From NCBI GenBank assembly GCA_964246705.1, contig CAXTRQ010000008.1, positions 1-64,000 on the forward strand: DNA of 64,000 nucleotides. Direction: 5' to 3'. Below the pieces are notes generated by a model that was not told the DNA's origin, made no database searches, and was given only the letters and a program-made list of their open reading frames with translations. The position numbers and the translations under genes were made by a program. This document shows positions 18,665 through 25,772 of this stretch, in pieces. Source of the DNA: DASZCR01 sp964246705. Its GTDB lineage: Bacteria; Acidobacteriota; Blastocatellia; Pyrinomonadales; Pyrinomonadaceae. Numbering within the stretch: the stretch's first letter is position 1; the number at the start of each line of letters is the position of its first letter.

Positions 18665-19957
18665 ATGAGAAATGTCCGTAAGATGATTGCGCTCGTGTGC
18701 GCGCTGACGTTGGTCGCCGCCGGTTGTATGTGGGGATTCAGTGTCAAGGCGCAAACCTTCAACGAAAATTTCGAGAGCGGAACGAAGACAAGCTATGCGG
18801 CTGCCGATGTGTTTCTCACCACCGGCTGGTGGTTCTTCAACGATGCTCTCGTCGGGAATTTGAGTACAGACCGAAAAACCGGCAGCGCCTCCGCACGCAT
18901 TCGTAACACCGGAAGCCTCAACATGGACTTTGATGTGACGGGTGCGGGTACTGTTACCGTCCAACATGCTGTCTTCGGCACTGACGCCAGTTCGAGTTGG
19001 GAACTCTGGGCATCAACTAATGGGGGCAGCAGTTATACGAAAGTAGGCAGCACGGTCAATACGACCTCGACGACGCTGGCGACGGTTACTTTCATGGTCA
19101 ACACATCCTCTGCCGTTCGTTTCTCGATTCGCAAGGTGAGCGGCGGCGCTAACCGCATCAACATTGATAACGTAAGTATCTCCGGTTTTGGGTCTCAAAC
19201 TTCAGGCGAGCATCTGACGATGGGCAACCCCAGCAACGCCGTGGTGAATGTTAATCAACCGACCAATTATCTGCTGGACAAGCCACAGTTCGCGATCTCG
19301 TACAATCGAGACCTCGGTCGTCCCAACTGGGTGAGCTGGCATCTGGATAATACATGGCTGGGCAGCACTCCACGGCAGGACGATTTCCGTGCCGACACGA
19401 CGCTTCCGGCTGGCTGGTATCAGGTGCAGGGAACTGATTATAGCGGCTCCGGCTTTGACCGTGGACACAACTGCCCGTCGGCGGATCGCACGTTGACGGT
19501 GGCGGATAACTCTGCGACTTTCCTGATGACCAACATGATGCCGCAAGCGCCGGACAATAATCAGGGGCCTTGGGCGAATCTGGAGACCTATTGCCGAACG
19601 CTGGTGAGTCAGGGCAACGAACTGTATATCATCACCGGAGGGTCAGGCACGGGCGGCACGGGTTCAAACGGTGGTGTGACCAGCACAATTGCGGGTGGTC
19701 ACGTCAACGTCCCTTCGCAGACGTGGAAGGTCATTCTGGTACTACCAGCCGCCAGCGGTAACGATGTGTCGCGGGTGACGACGGCGACACGAACGATTGC
19801 AGTGAAGATGCCGAACACGCAGGGAATCCGTGCTAACGATTGGAAAACTTACCGCGTGAGTGTGGATCAGATCGAGACCCTGACCGGGTATGATTTCTTC
19901 TCGAATGTTCCCGCCTCCGTACAGAGCGTGATTGAAGCCAGAGTTGATAACCAGTAA
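18665..19957 (+). CDS. Secreted DNA/RNA non-specific endonuclease (NUC/NucA family)
   Basis: 430 aa. Signal peptide MRNVRKMIALVCALTLVAAG, possibly with a lipobox-like Cys. Residues ~30-180 form a beta-sandwich region with repeated short beta motifs (GSASARIRNTGSLNMDFDVT). The C-terminal nuclease domain (~185-425) has the beta-beta-alpha-metal core: SGFDRGHNCPSADRT (DRGH catalytic His), the Asn-rich FLMTNMMPQAPDNNQGPW metal-binding helix, and ELYIITGGSG. Such enzymes cut single- and double-stranded nucleic acid outside the cell. It stands alone, immediately after the IS6 remnant. Start at ATG with GGAG about 10 nt upstream. Confidence 0.9.
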   Translation: MRNVRKMIALVCALTLVAAGCMWGFSVKAQTFNENFESGTKTSYAAADVFLTTGWWFFNDALVGNLSTDRKTGSASARIRNTGSLNMDFDVTGAGTVTVQHAVFGTDASSSWELWASTNGGSSYTKVGSTVNTTSTTLATVTFMVNTSSAVRFSIRKVSGGANRINIDNVSISGFGSQTSGEHLTMGNPSNAVVNVNQPTNYLLDKPQFAISYNRDLGRPNWVSWHLDNTWLGSTPRQDDFRADTTLPAGWYQVQGTDYSGSGFDRGHNCPSADRTLTVADNSATFLMTNMMPQAPDNNQGPWANLETYCRTLVSQGNELYIITGGSGTGGTGSNGGVTSTIAGGHVNVPSQTWKVILVLPAASGNDVSRVTTATRTIAVKMPNTQGIRANDWKTYRVSVDQIETLTGYDFFSNVPASVQSVIEARVDNQ

Positions 19958-20030
19958 TCTCTCTCTCTGGTGAAAATCAAAGACGGGGTGACCCGGCCGG
20001 TATTTATGCGGGTCACCCTGCCACAATGGT

Positions 20031-21371
20031 ATGAAGATTTCTATGGTCAGAAGATTAATCGTTCCCCTCGTCGCAATATGTGCGCTCGTCGCAGCCCCTC
20101 TCAGTGTAAAAACCGGAAGGGCAGGGAAGTTATATTCGCAAGGGCAAGCCGTCCGGAATTTAGCTTCCCGGCTTGCAACGGCGCGCGATTCGGGGGCGCA
20201 TGCCAAGGACGTAGAACGCGCGGGACGGCTGAATCTAACGCCCCGTCGCATCTCGCTTTCGGGCGGCAAATCATTCGATCTCAATGTACCCGAAGGCTTC
20301 GACATCAGCGTGGCGGCACAGGGGTTGAAGCGTGTGCGTTTCATGGCGAGAAGCCCGGATAATCGAATCTTTGTCACAGATATGTATAACCTCGCAGATA
20401 ATCGCAGAGGTGCGGTATATATCCTCGACCGATTCGATCCGGCCAGCAAAAGTTTCACGCGAGTCGTCACCTATCTCAAAGGATTACGGAATCCGAATAG
20501 CATCGCCTTTTACACGGATGCGAACGGCAGCGAATGGTTTTATCTGGCGCTGACGGATCGCCTGATGCGCTACAGGTACAAGCGCGGCGAGAGTGCGCCG
20601 GGAGGACAGCCCGAAGTGCTCGCCACGTTTCCCGATTACGGTCTTAACTATAAATACGGCGGGTGGCACTTGACGCGCACGATTGTCGTCGGCGACGACG
20701 GCAAAATTTACGTGTCGGTCGGGAGCAGTTGTAACGCCTGCGAAGAGAAGGAAGAAGTGCGCGCCAGCATTTTGCAGTTGGATGCGGACGGTAAAAACCA
20801 GAGGTCTTACGCGCAGGGTTTACGCAACGCCGTCGGGCTGCGTTGGCTTGACGGTCGACTGTTTGCGACCAACATGGGAGCCGATCATTTGGGCGACCAG
20901 AAACCTGCCGATACGATGTACGTCGTCAAAGACGGCGCGAACTACGGCTGGCCCTACTGTTTCCAATCCGGCTCGAAAGTTTACCGCGATGAAAAGTTCA
21001 ACCCGCAGGGGAGAAAGATGAACTGCCGAAATGTTCCAGAGTCCTTCGCGGCCTTCGACGCACACAGCGCGCCGCTTGGACTGGAATATTTCGACCAGAG
21101 CAACGGCGCAGAGTTGAGTGATTATTTCCTCGTCGCGCTGCATGGCTCGACGAAAGAAAGTCTCAATCGCGGTTACCGTCTGGTGCGTGTCAGCAGGAAC
21201 GGCGTTCCGTCGAGGCCGCCCGAAGATTTTATCAACGGTTTTCTTCGAGGGGGCAGAGTGTACGGACGCCCGGCGGATGTTTTAAGTTTTGGTGAAGACG
21301 CTTTTCTCTTAACGGACGATCATGCAGGGGTCGTGTATTACGTCTATAAAACGAAGCGGGCCACACGCTGA
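20031..21371 (+). CDS. Secreted six-bladed beta-propeller, PQQ sugar/sorbosone dehydrogenase-like
   Basis: 446 aa. Signal peptide near MVRRLIVPLVAICALVAAPL; the start could be this second Met at 20043. The mature part reads as a soluble glucose/sorbosone dehydrogenase-type propeller: FDLNVPEGFDISVAAQGLKR, VRFMARSPDNRIFVTDMYN, NSIAFYTDANGSEWFYLALT, DGKIYVSVGSSCNACEE, YAQGLRNAVGLRW and GANYGWPYC are the expected blade motifs. Family members oxidise sugars or aldehydes in the periplasm using PQQ. Here the cofactor and substrate are inferred only. A single gene between an endonuclease and a convergent aldo/keto reductase. Confidence 0.8.
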   Translation: MKISMVRRLIVPLVAICALVAAPLSVKTGRAGKLYSQGQAVRNLASRLATARDSGAHAKDVERAGRLNLTPRRISLSGGKSFDLNVPEGFDISVAAQGLKRVRFMARSPDNRIFVTDMYNLADNRRGAVYILDRFDPASKSFTRVVTYLKGLRNPNSIAFYTDANGSEWFYLALTDRLMRYRYKRGESAPGGQPEVLATFPDYGLNYKYGGWHLTRTIVVGDDGKIYVSVGSSCNACEEKEEVRASILQLDADGKNQRSYAQGLRNAVGLRWLDGRLFATNMGADHLGDQKPADTMYVVKDGANYGWPYCFQSGSKVYRDEKFNPQGRKMNCRNVPESFAAFDAHSAPLGLEYFDQSNGAELSDYFLVALHGSTKESLNRGYRLVRVSRNGVPSRPPEDFINGFLRGGRVYGRPADVLSFGEDAFLLTDDHAGVVYYVYKTKRATR

Positions 21372-21410
21372 ACGCCGTCGCCGACGGGAGATGCGTTCGC
21401 GCCAGCTGCC

Positions 21411-22397
21411 TTAACGGCTGAGGTTTTTCATGCTGGTTTCAGGATAACGTGTGCCGGCGGCGACGCCGCGCGCCGCCACCTCGTCTATCAGTTTCAGTTC
21501 GTCGGGCGTTACTTCAATCTCGACGGCCTGCGCGTTCTCTTCCAGATACTTCCTGCGTTTCGTGCCGGGAATCGGAACAATATCCTCGCCCTGTGCGAGC
21601 AGCCACGCGAGCGCCAGTTGCGCGGGCGTGCAGCCCCTCTTGGCGGAAATATCTTTGACGCGGTTGACCAGTTCCATATTGCGCTGGAAATTCTCATGCT
21701 GAAAACGCGGGAACTGCCGGCGGCGGTCATCCGGCGACAGGTCGTCCGGACTCTTAATCTCGCCCGTTAAAAAGCCACGCCCCAGCGGACTATAAGCGAC
21801 GAAGCCGATGCCCAGTTCGCGGCAGGTCGGCAAAATCTCTTCCTCAACGTCGCGCGTCCAGAGCGAGTATTCCGTCTGAAGCGCCGCGATTGGGTGGACG
21901 GCGTGCGCCTGCCGGATAGTTTGCGGGGCGGCTTCGGAAAGCCCCAGATAACGTACCTTGCCTTCCCCGACGAGCCTCGACATCGCTCCGACCGTCTCCT
22001 CAATCGGCACTTGCGGGTCAACGCGATGCTGGTAGTAGAGGTCAATTGTCTCCACGCCCAGACGCCGCAGAGAAGCGTCGCAAGCCGAACGCACATACTC
22101 CGGTCGCCCGCTGATGCCGAGAAAGCTTCCATCCGCGCCTCGGACGTTGCCGAACTTGGTCGCCAGCACAAACTGTTCACGGCGTCCTTTGATGGCCTGC
22201 CCGACCAACTCCTCGTTGATGAACGGCCCATACATATCCGCCGTGTCAATGAAGTTAATGCCGAGTTCGAGCGCCCTCTGAATGGTCGCTATTGATTCCT
22301 CGTCGTTGCGCGCGCCGTAGAATTCCGACATCCCCATACAACCAAGCCCGATGGCTGAGACGCGCAAACCACTCTTCCCAAGCTCTCGTTCTTTCAT
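21411..22397 (-). CDS. Aldo/keto reductase
   Basis: 328 aa from MKERELGKSGLRVSAIGLGC; the reading frame opens seven codons earlier but GAGAGAAG fits this ATG. An (alpha/beta)8 barrel with the AKR tetrad: Asp and Tyr in DTADMYGPF, Lys in FVLATKFG, His in YYQHRVDP. The NADP-binding end is IVPIPGTKRRKYLEENAQAV. It resembles YajO/AKR13-type reductases acting on aldehydes; the substrate is unknown. Convergent with the beta-propeller gene (about 40 bp apart). Confidence 0.9.
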   Translation of the reverse strand: MKERELGKSGLRVSAIGLGCMGMSEFYGARNDEESIATIQRALELGINFIDTADMYGPFINEELVGQAIKGRREQFVLATKFGNVRGADGSFLGISGRPEYVRSACDASLRRLGVETIDLYYQHRVDPQVPIEETVGAMSRLVGEGKVRYLGLSEAAPQTIRQAHAVHPIAALQTEYSLWTRDVEEEILPTCRELGIGFVAYSPLGRGFLTGEIKSPDDLSPDDRRRQFPRFQHENFQRNMELVNRVKDISAKRGCTPAQLALAWLLAQGEDIVPIPGTKRRKYLEENAQAVEIEVTPDELKLIDEVAARGVAAGTRYPETSMKNLSR

Positions 22398-22674
22398 CAA
22401 CTTCTCTCGACCCCTCACTCAGCAGAGTTTTATTCATTCTATAGATTGGCGGATGTGCGTCCCACCATTACCACGAATCTATAGCTATCCTGTTACATCA
22501 ATCATGCGCCACCGATGTCATAAGAACCTTCTAAAAACTCTAAAAATTGAGATTGCTTTTTTCTTTGTGCAATCTCCGCGTCTTTTGTGTTTGGATGGAT
22601 GCGTCGGATAACGTCGCCGTGATTAACTCCGTCTATATTCAGCCCCGTTGACAGTCGCAAGCAACTTCATCTTG

Positions 22675-22875
22675 TTATACCTTTGGCGGAGCCTGTCGTG
22701 TCACTGAACGCGGATTGCCTTTCAAGACAGCTTGCCTGCGTGACGTTTCAGATATCTGGTGCTGCCTCTGTCGCCTGACAGTCTCCTTTTCCAGAAGCCA
22801 GCTTCGCACGTATAACGTGACAAATAAGCCTGCCGCGCCAATCACTAGAACAAAAAACCAGACTAGAAAATCCAT
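22675..22875 (-). CDS. Small single-pass membrane protein (unknown)
   Basis: 66 aa. An N-terminal membrane helix MDFLVWFFVLVIGAAGLFVT, then a basic, Gln/Arg-rich tail (VRRQRQHQISETSRRQAVLK). This composition is unlike random translation, but no Shine-Dalgarno sequence is evident upstream. No family recognised. It lies divergently from a second small ORF that begins 17 nt away. Confidence 0.4.
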   Translation of the reverse strand: MDFLVWFFVLVIGAAGLFVTLYVRSWLLEKETVRRQRQHQISETSRRQAVLKGNPRSVTRQAPPKV

Positions 22876-22891
22876 ATTAGGAGAGACTCAA

Positions 22892-23026
22892 ATGTATGAC
22901 TTCAAATTCTGCCGTTATTGGTCAGGTCAGGACGGATGTAATATGAGTTCACCCCTGTTTGCACGCGGAAACTTGAGTTTCCCCTATTTCAGAAGATGCC
23001 GCAGGCGCAAGCCTTATCTGGTATGA
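22892..23026 (+). CDS. Possible 44-aa Cys/aromatic-rich small protein
   Basis: Starts MYDFKFCRYWSGQDGCNMSS and ends with a basic tail (RRCRRRKPYLV). AGGAGAG lies 6 nt before the ATG, a strong ribosome-binding site, which is the main reason to list it. The three cysteines and aromatic residues fit a small redox or metal-binding protein or simply a leader ORF. Nothing similar recognised. Confidence 0.35.
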   Translation: MYDFKFCRYWSGQDGCNMSSPLFARGNLSFPYFRRCRRRKPYLV

Positions 23027-23167
23027 CAGTCTCTCCGAACCATCTCATTAACCAGTCAACTGGTGCATGATGTCGGGCGTAATGGATTTTAGCATACAGC
23101 ATAAAGCTTGCAGTAATACTTAGCGCAAGTTTCCTTCTCTCTCGTCGAGCAGAGAATCTGAAAGCCG

Positions 23168-23228
23168 TCTTCTTCGCGTTCTTTTTTCTTAGCGGCTTTG
23201 CGGCAAGAAAAAGAAAAGTTGAGCAAGG
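23168..23228. repeat. Degenerate half copy of the TTCTTAGCGGCTTTGCG repeat
   Basis: Contains TTCTTAGCGGCTTTGCGGC without the usual second arm; instead A-rich AAGAAAAAGAAAAGTTGAG follows. The last 14 nt, AAAAGTTGAGCAAG, also flank the 35.1-kb copy, which supports common descent. Confidence 0.5.
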
Positions 23229-23317
23229 CCGTCGAGTCCGGCAGAGCGCAAACCTTGACAGGCACGTGCGGCGTGTCTATTTTATTGATCGTGCCTTTCG
23301 ACGGCACGCGCAAGCAG

Positions 23318-23425
23318 ATGATTAATCAATTAAACAGCACCTACAGCTATTATTACTATTACGGCTCGCTCTCCGCGCGGAGGGATGAGGCGGTAGAGGG
23401 CTGTCGGCGTGTGATGTTTATCTAG
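23318..23425 (+). CDS. Tyrosine-rich leader peptide upstream of phenylalanine hydroxylase
   Basis: A putative 35-aa leader beginning MINQLNSTYSYYYYYGSLSA. Codons 9-15 (23342-23362) are TAC AGC TAT TAT TAC TAT TAC: six tyrosine codons in seven. The stop is TAG at 23423-23425. A strong terminator hairpin starts 25 nt later, and the next gene makes tyrosine from phenylalanine. This is the layout of a ribosome-mediated attenuator (like trpL or pheL). The ribosome-binding site is weak and the frame stays open upstream to 23198, so the exact start is uncertain. Confidence 0.6.
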   Translation: MINQLNSTYSYYYYYGSLSARRDEAVEGCRRVMFI

Positions 23426-23450
23426 CGGCGCACAAGACAAGTTCCCAGCT

Positions 23451-23500
23451 AACCGGCCATTCATTCTTCCGACACAGGAAGGATGAATGGCCGGTTTTTT
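23451..23500 (+). terminator. Rho-independent terminator / attenuator before phhA
   Basis: The 20-nt arm 23451-23470 (AACCGGCCATTCATTCTTCC) pairs with 23477-23496 (GGAAGGATGAATGGCCGGTT) with one mismatch around a 6-nt loop GACACA, followed by TTTTTT. ATGAGGCGGT at 23385-23394 could pair, with two bulges, to ACCGGCCATTCAT of the first arm and act as an antiterminator. That alternative was derived by eye. Confidence 0.75.
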
Positions 23501-23533
23501 ATCTTCGAGACAACATTTTCAGAGAGGTCATCC

Positions 23534-24430
23534 ATGATGCAGATTGAGGCGCAAACGGAATTAGTCAGCGGAGAATTTGAAACACAGACGGCAGCCATGA
23601 ATTTATGTGTCGTTTCGACAGAAGACCGTCGCGCGATTGTTCAACTTGACCCCGACCATCCGGGCTTCCGCGACCCGGAATATCTCCGACGTCGTCATGC
23701 AATCGCCCGGATTGCGCTCGACTATGAGCCGGGCACGCACATCCCTGATGCGCCTTACACTCCTGAAGAACATGAATTATGGCGCGTTATCAACGACGCG
23801 CTCGAACAGCAACACAGGCGGCACGCTTGCGTTGATTATCTTGAGAGCGCCGCGCGACTCGACTTGCCGCGCGAACGCATTCCGCAGATGCGTGACGTGT
23901 CGGAGAGAGTGCAAGCGGTTAGTGGTTTTCGGCTGGAACCCGTAGCCGGTCTGGTTGCGCCGCGCGTCTTTTTAGAATCGCTGGCGGGCGGGGTATTTCT
24001 CTCAACGCAGTACATCCGCCACTACTCCGCACCCCTCTACACACCTGAGCCGGATGTCGCGCATGAAGTGCTCGGTCATGCCGTGACGCTCGCCAGCGAG
24101 CGCCTCGCCAGCCTCAACCGTCTGGTCGGCGCGACCGTCAGGCGCACACATTCGACTGAAGCCTTGGAGCGTCTGGCGCGTGTCTATTGGTTCACGATTG
24201 AATTCGGAGTTGTTCGTGAAGCGGGCGAGATTAAAGCCTTCGGCGCGGGATTGTTATCGTCGGCTGGCGAATTGGGGGCGATGCAGCACGCGGAACTGCG
24301 CCCCTTCGATTTAGAAGCGGCGTCCCTGCAAGAATATGACCCGACGAAATACCAGCCGACTCTCTTTTGTGCGGACTCGTTTGAAGCCATGTACGGGACG
24401 CTGCGTGATTACCTTATTCGCTGGCCGTAA
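23534..24430 (+). CDS. phhA: Phenylalanine 4-monooxygenase (aromatic amino acid hydroxylase)
   Basis: 298 aa from MMQIEAQTELVSGEFETQTA; GAGAGG precedes this ATG, while the earlier in-frame ATG (23483) lies inside the terminator hairpin. It converts L-Phe to L-Tyr with O2 and tetrahydropterin. The non-haem Fe ligands are visible: two His in DVAHEVLGHAVTL and Glu in YWFTIEFGVV. FLSTQYIRHYSAPLYTPEPD is the conserved pterin/substrate segment. The size matches bacterial single-domain enzymes with no ACT domain. Expression is probably set by the Tyr-rich leader and terminator just upstream. No pterin carbinolamine dehydratase gene lies beside it. Confidence 0.93.
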   Translation: MMQIEAQTELVSGEFETQTAAMNLCVVSTEDRRAIVQLDPDHPGFRDPEYLRRRHAIARIALDYEPGTHIPDAPYTPEEHELWRVINDALEQQHRRHACVDYLESAARLDLPRERIPQMRDVSERVQAVSGFRLEPVAGLVAPRVFLESLAGGVFLSTQYIRHYSAPLYTPEPDVAHEVLGHAVTLASERLASLNRLVGATVRRTHSTEALERLARVYWFTIEFGVVREAGEIKAFGAGLLSSAGELGAMQHAELRPFDLEAASLQEYDPTKYQPTLFCADSFEAMYGTLRDYLIRWP

Positions 24431-24587
24431 ATTGTTATCTGACGCGGTTTGCGCTGTAAGTGGATTGGCCTAACCGCGTGAATCCGGTCGGACGTGTTAG
24501 TATAGGTGCAAGTAAAAACGGCTCTGAATGAAAAGTGCTCGTCGTGAGTGACTTTTCTTAGCAGCAAGACAAGAGAGGCGACGAGAA

Positions 24588-24860
24588 GTGAGCAAACAAA
24601 ATATGCGTTGGGATGAGATTCCGTTTGTTGTAGATGATGCGACCGACGGACTTTTCGAGATGTCGGAACCTGACCAAGACCCTGAGCAGACGCCTGTGTT
24701 CCGTGTGACCACGGCGACGGCGGCGTTGGTCAAACAAGATTTGGAATTATATCAACCCAGCCTCGAACGCATGGCGCAAGATTGGGCGGAGGAGAAACTG
24801 CGGTTTATGCAAGGGCAGGCCGCGCAGAACGGAAAGGCGGTCAATAGTGGGCGGAAATAA
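24588..24860 (+). CDS. Hypothetical acidic small protein
   Basis: 90 aa with a probable GTG start (or the nearby ATG beginning MRWDEIPFVVDDATDGLFEM). It is acidic and rich in Asp/Glu, with a C-terminal amphipathic stretch LERMAQDWAEEKLRFMQGQA. No family recognised. It overlaps the next ORF by 14 nt, so the two are probably one transcription unit. Confidence 0.5.
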   Translation: MSKQNMRWDEIPFVVDDATDGLFEMSEPDQDPEQTPVFRVTTATAALVKQDLELYQPSLERMAQDWAEEKLRFMQGQAAQNGKAVNSGRK

Positions 24861-25077
24861 ACGTATCAGCAGGGACATCAGACATTATCTGGTCAAACGT
24901 CCGAACCAGATTCTGAGCAGCAAGCTGAGTTGGAATCAGGTACAGACGGAACTGCGTGAGAAAGCCAGCGAAGCGGATGAAGCGATGCTGTTCAGGGGCA
25001 TTGTCACCGATGACGGCACGGAATACCGTGACATGTATGCCGACAGCAGAACGCAGGTGACTGAACACGCCGATTAA
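24847..25077 (+). CDS. Hypothetical small protein
   Basis: 76 aa, GTG start overlapping the end of the preceding gene. A basic N-terminus (NKRISRDIRHYLVKRPNQIL) and an acidic C-terminus (GIVTDDGTEYRDMYADSRTQ). No recognised domain. The overlap suggests co-translation with its acidic partner, so a two-protein complex is possible but unproven. Confidence 0.45.
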   Translation: MGGNKRISRDIRHYLVKRPNQILSSKLSWNQVQTELREKASEADEAMLFRGIVTDDGTEYRDMYADSRTQVTEHAD

Positions 25078-25210
25078 AGCGCAGTGTGAATTATGGAGGA
25101 CGATAGTTAAAAAAGTGTAGCTGCTTCTTTGTTGTCCGGCCTGCGACGCGGAGATTGATAAAAGCGCGGCGGGAAGAATCAGTCAATCAAGCATGACGTT
25201 TGTAGCGCAG

Positions 25211-25246
25211 GAGGGGCAGCCTTTGATATCGCAAAGGCTGCCTCTC
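25211..25246. terminator. Hairpin between convergent small genes
   Basis: GAGGGGCAGCCTTTG (25211-25225) pairs with CAAAGGCTGCCTCTC (25232-25246), one G-T wobble, 6-nt loop. It sits between the + strand pair ending at 25077 and the - strand gene ending at 25270, so it could terminate both. The U-tract is poor. Confidence 0.5.
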
Positions 25247-25269
25247 TTGCATGTTGAACGTGTGGGCGA

Positions 25270-25503
25270 CTACGGGACGACTAGTCCTTTCTTGATATTG
25301 CGCTGCCACGCTTCGTAGTTTCTCACTCTTCGTTTTGCTTGCTTGCGCGTCAAATTCATCTTTTGCGCGACGTAGTTAATGCGTTCCGTGCGATCTTTCT
25401 TCTTGTCGTAGGGATTGCCGTCAGCTTTAAGGTAAAGCTCATAGGCGCGCTCCCACTCTATCTTCACATCAGGCGTTGCCTGTATACCTCGCACTTCTGC
25501 CAT
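25270..25503 (-). CDS. Hypothetical basic small protein
   Basis: 77 aa, MAEVRGIQATPDVKIEWERA at the N-terminus. GAAGGGGGAACGAACAG before the ATG gives a good ribosome-binding site. It is highly charged and predicted helical (KKKDRTERINYVAQKMNLTR, then KQAKRRVRNYEAWQRN); the NYVAQKMNLTRKQAKRRVRNY part could be a small helix-turn-helix. No family recognised. Confidence 0.5.
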   Translation of the reverse strand: MAEVRGIQATPDVKIEWERAYELYLKADGNPYDKKKDRTERINYVAQKMNLTRKQAKRRVRNYEAWQRNIKKGLVVP

Positions 25504-25772
25504 CTGTTCGTTCCCCCTTCAAGAACGAGCAGCATTAGACTGCCGTTTAGTTTGTAAAAGATCGGCTACTCCACTTACGTGAATAACCGTCATCATTTTA
25601 GCACTTTCCGGCCTTCTTTTAGCAGCGCGCTGATTTGTAATTGCTACCTTTTTGACTTTTTCCTTTGGCAGCAGATGCCGAGAGTTAAATCCTCCCGGCA
25701 ACTGCCGGTCGAGAGCTTATCCCTGCGGCTCCGAAGATAAAGATCGCCTGATGGGAAAGTGTAAGCGACCGT

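Noticed and set aside
23080..23530. T-box riboswitch upstream of phhA
   Set aside because: The conserved T-box sequence (AGGGTGGNACCGCG-like) is absent. Translation-based attenuation explains the Tyr run and terminator better.
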